Assembly (NCBI RefSeq): GCF_029269835.1
Contig: NZ_JARJBB010000014.1
Coordinates: 1-64,000 of the forward strand
From: Streptomyces tropicalis
Lineage (GTDB): Bacteria > Actinomycetota > Actinomycetes > Streptomycetales > Streptomycetaceae
Direction of reading: 5' to 3'
Length of the DNA stretch: 64,000 nt
Each line of letters starts with the position of its first letter. The stretch's first letter is position 1. The translations under genes were made by a program, and so were the position numbers. The notes below the pieces were generated by a model. That model made no database searches. It worked only from the letters and a program-made list of their open reading frames with translations, and was not told the origin of the DNA. Below, piece by piece: positions 62,345 through 64,000 of the stretch.

Positions 62345-63187
62345 TCACTCGACGAACAGGCTCCGCGCCGCCGCCTGCACGTCGAACTCCTCCAGCCGTG
62401 CCTGTGCGTCCGGCAGGTCGTCGCACATCGCCTCCAGCAGGACCCGGCCGAGCAGCATCGGCGCGCAGGCCGTGTCGAAGGCGAGGCCGGTGCCCACGGC
62501 GGCGGGCAGCAGCAGGTCGGAGAACTTGGCGACCGGCGCGAACGCGGAGTCGGCGACCGTGACGACGGTCAGCCCGGCCTCCCGGGCGTGGGCGAGGGCG
62601 TCGACGACCTCGCGCGGGTGCCGCGGAAGCGCGAAGCACAGCAGTGCGCTCGCCCCGGCCCGGACGGCCGCGTCGATCCGGTCCTGGACCATGGTGCCGC
62701 CCTCGTCGAGCAGCCGTACGTCGGGATGGACCTTGGCGGCGAAGTACGTGAAGCCGTAGGCCTGGGAGGCTGCGGCGCGCAGGCCGAGGACGGGCAGCGG
62801 GCGGGAGGCGGCCAGGATCCGGCCGGCCCGGCGCACCGGCTCCGGGTCGGCAAGTGCCGCCGCGAGGTGCCGCAGGTTCTCGATCTCGGCCTCGACGGCC
62901 TGCTGGTACTCGTTGTAGGAGGCGGGGCGGGCGGCGGGCTCGGCCGGCGCGACCTCGCGCAGGTGCCGGCGCAGCGCCGGATAGCCGTCGAACCCGAGCG
63001 CCACGGCGAAGCGGGTCACGGACGGCTGGCTGACACCGGCCAGTTCGGCCAGTTCGACGCTGGACAGGAAGGGCACGTCGGCGGCGCGCCGGACCATGCT
63101 GTGGGCGATGCGCCGCTGGGTCGGCGTGAGCCGGTGCCCCTCGAAGAGCGCCTGCAACCGCGCGGCAGGACTGTCGGTCACGCTCAT
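62345..63187 (-). CDS. RpiR/MurR-family transcriptional regulator
   Basis: This 280-residue regulator has an N-terminal helix-turn-helix (about 20-90; LTPTQRRIAHSMV, ELAELAGVSQPSVTRFAVALG) and a C-terminal SIS domain (about 125-270; RAGRILAASRPLPVLGLRAAASQA, TVVTVADSAFAPVAKFSDLLL) that binds a phosphorylated or acidic ligand. The start ATG at 63187 has GGAGG upstream. The spacer above it shares an 11-mer with the hutU promoter and contains a long palindrome, suggesting control of itself and of the hut operon. The ligand is unknown. Confidence 0.88.
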   Translation of the reverse strand: MSVTDSPAARLQALFEGHRLTPTQRRIAHSMVRRAADVPFLSSVELAELAGVSQPSVTRFAVALGFDGYPALRRHLREVAPAEPAARPASYNEYQQAVEAEIENLRHLAAALADPEPVRRAGRILAASRPLPVLGLRAAASQAYGFTYFAAKVHPDVRLLDEGGTMVQDRIDAAVRAGASALLCFALPRHPREVVDALAHAREAGLTVVTVADSAFAPVAKFSDLLLPAAVGTGLAFDTACAPMLLGRVLLEAMCDDLPDAQARLEEFDVQAAARSLFVE

Positions 63188-63242
63188 GACGTACTCCCCC
63201 TCCAGAAGTCTCGACGCCCCGGGAGAGTACTCCCCGACCACC

Positions 63243-63283
63243 TTCTATTCAGATACCCAGAACTCTGCATGAGGTCATGCAGA
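63243..63283. promoter_or_regulatory. Operator region of the RpiR regulator
   Basis: TTCTATTCAGA (63243-63253) matches the hutU promoter spacer exactly. TCTGCATGAGGTCATGCAGA (63264-63283) is a perfect 9-2-9 inverted repeat. Together they lie 56-100 bases upstream of the regulator start, where an autoregulatory site is expected. Confidence 0.55.
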
Positions 63284-63323
63284 CGGGCAAGCAGGCGGGA
63301 GGGCCGCCGGGGGCAGGCTCCTG

Positions 63324-63866
63324 TCAGGGGCGATCCAGGCCCCAGGTCTGCAGGATGAAGGGCCGCCCCTTCTCCTCCCCCTTGATCAGCGGTACGTCGA
63401 GGAGGCCGAAGCCGGCCCTGGTCGCCACGGCGACGCTGGCGGCGTTCTCGGCCTCCAGCTCCAGGATCACGCGTTCCGCGCCCAGTTGCTCGAAGGCGTA
63501 CGCGGCCATCACCCGCACCGCCCGCGCCGCCAGCCCCCGGCCGCGGTGCGCCGGTCCGACCGCGTAGCCGATCTCCGTGCCCTCGGGCGCTCGCCGCAGC
63601 ATGACCTCGCCGAGCGGTGCGCCGCCGTCGGCCGTGATGGCGAGCAGGACGGCCGTGCCCTCCGCCCGCAGCCGCCGGCACCGGTCCAGTCGTGCGCGGG
63701 CGGCCGCCGCGTCGAAGGGGGAGGCGATCGGTGTCCAGTACGCGATGTCGGGGTGGTCGAACAGCTCCGGCATCGCGGCGAGGTCCGCTTCCGTCCAGTC
63801 CCGCAGGACGAGCCCTTCCCCCGCGAGCTCGATGCGTGCGGGAAAGGACGGGGTGGTGCCGGTCAT
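63324..63866 (-). CDS. GNAT family N-acetyltransferase
   Basis: This is a 180-residue GNAT of the RimJ/RimL type, transferring an acetyl group from CoA to an amine. Landmarks are LRDWTEADLAAMPELF, EIGYAVGPAHRGRGLAARAV (the acetyl-CoA loop with RGRGLA) and LELEAENAASVAVATRAGF. The ATG at 63866 has GGAGG upstream and starts at the domain boundary. Substrate unknown. Confidence 0.9.
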   Translation of the reverse strand: MTGTTPSFPARIELAGEGLVLRDWTEADLAAMPELFDHPDIAYWTPIASPFDAAAARARLDRCRRLRAEGTAVLLAITADGGAPLGEVMLRRAPEGTEIGYAVGPAHRGRGLAARAVRVMAAYAFEQLGAERVILELEAENAASVAVATRAGFGLLDVPLIKGEEKGRPFILQTWGLDRP

Positions 63867-63996
63867 GGTGGAGGGCCTCCCTGGCCTGGTGGGGACGAGG
63901 CAGCATATCCGGGGCGGTCGTCCGCTCCGCCGGGATGCCCGGTCGGGGGGTTTTCCCCAGTGCGGTGGCGGGTCCCGGCTGCCTAGCCTGACCGGC

Positions 63997-64000
63997 ATGA
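63997..64000 (+). CDS. Start of a gene cut by the window edge
   Basis: ATGA at the end of the window is preceded by TAGCCT (63984-63989) and exactly 7 bases, the same leaderless pattern as elsewhere. The product cannot be told. The 130-base region before it contains its promoter and that of the divergent GNAT gene. Confidence 0.5.

Overview
The window is chromosomal DNA from a Streptomyces or very close relative. Evidence: very high G+C with strong third-position bias, an 87-residue WhiB, a SigB/F/G-type sigma factor with STAS and ATPase partners, four LCP cell-wall enzymes, actinobacterial families (DUF3499, DUF5719, TIGR03089, FbiA/FbiB) and many starts that look leaderless. No prophage, insertion sequence, CRISPR array or tRNA was seen. 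It reads as conserved core chromosome, with a few repeat-rich spacers.

Layout. 1-414: leader/promoter region of a minus-strand rRNA operon lying just outside the left edge. 415-3216: SpoIIM-like and RDD membrane proteins and an unknown protein. 3394-17511: mostly minus-strand housekeeping block with ahcY, a CDF cation transporter, manA, an SIS-domain isomerase-like protein, a Trm112-like protein, manB, DUF3499, a divergent zincin-like protein, DUF5719 and a giant membrane glycosyltransferase. manA and manB convert fructose-6-P to mannose-1-P, and the sugar-1-P nucleotidyltransferase at 22971-24053 may activate sugars for the glycosyltransferases. 17805-18787: whiB and its promoter, then the control region of cysteine dioxygenase, which contains a Cys-rich leader ORF. 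18788-22926: cysteine dioxygenase, the two F420 genes cofD/fbiA and fbiB, and an AlkA-like glycosylase.

24158-38647: cell-envelope region with a secreted peptidoglycan amidase, TIGR03089, four LCP paralogues with a GT2 interleaved, a hot-dog thioesterase, a Cys/Met-rich copper-binding protein, an acyl-CoA dehydrogenase and a UDP-glucose/GDP-mannose dehydrogenase. 38802-47621: CGNR regulator, VOC protein, a purK-purE-dipeptidase operon with 4-nt overlaps, GtrA, an OmpR/HK two-component system and a POT peptide transporter. 47622-48375: a repeat-rich spacer with a 17-bp minisatellite.

48376-52533: sigma-factor regulatory island (ATPase, STAS, divergent SigB-type sigma) and a sigma-like/zinc-finger/TM/ricin fusion gene interrupted by a frameshift at a C9 tract. 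52570-58017: histidine-utilisation operon hutU - M20 amidohydrolase - hutF - hutI (minus). 58291-62094: a DapDC-like PLP enzyme and a four-gene roadblock/PATAN-type cluster without a GTPase. 62345-64000: an RpiR-family regulator whose upstream region shares an 11-mer with the hutU promoter, a GNAT acetyltransferase, and the start of one more plus-strand gene.

Most noteworthy: (i) the Cys-rich leader ORF before cysteine dioxygenase; (ii) the shared 11-mer linking the RpiR regulator to the hut operon; (iii) the roadblock cluster lacking a GTPase; (iv) the sigma-like/ricin fusion broken at a poly-C tract; (v) a recurrent TANNNT-N6/7-start-codon architecture.
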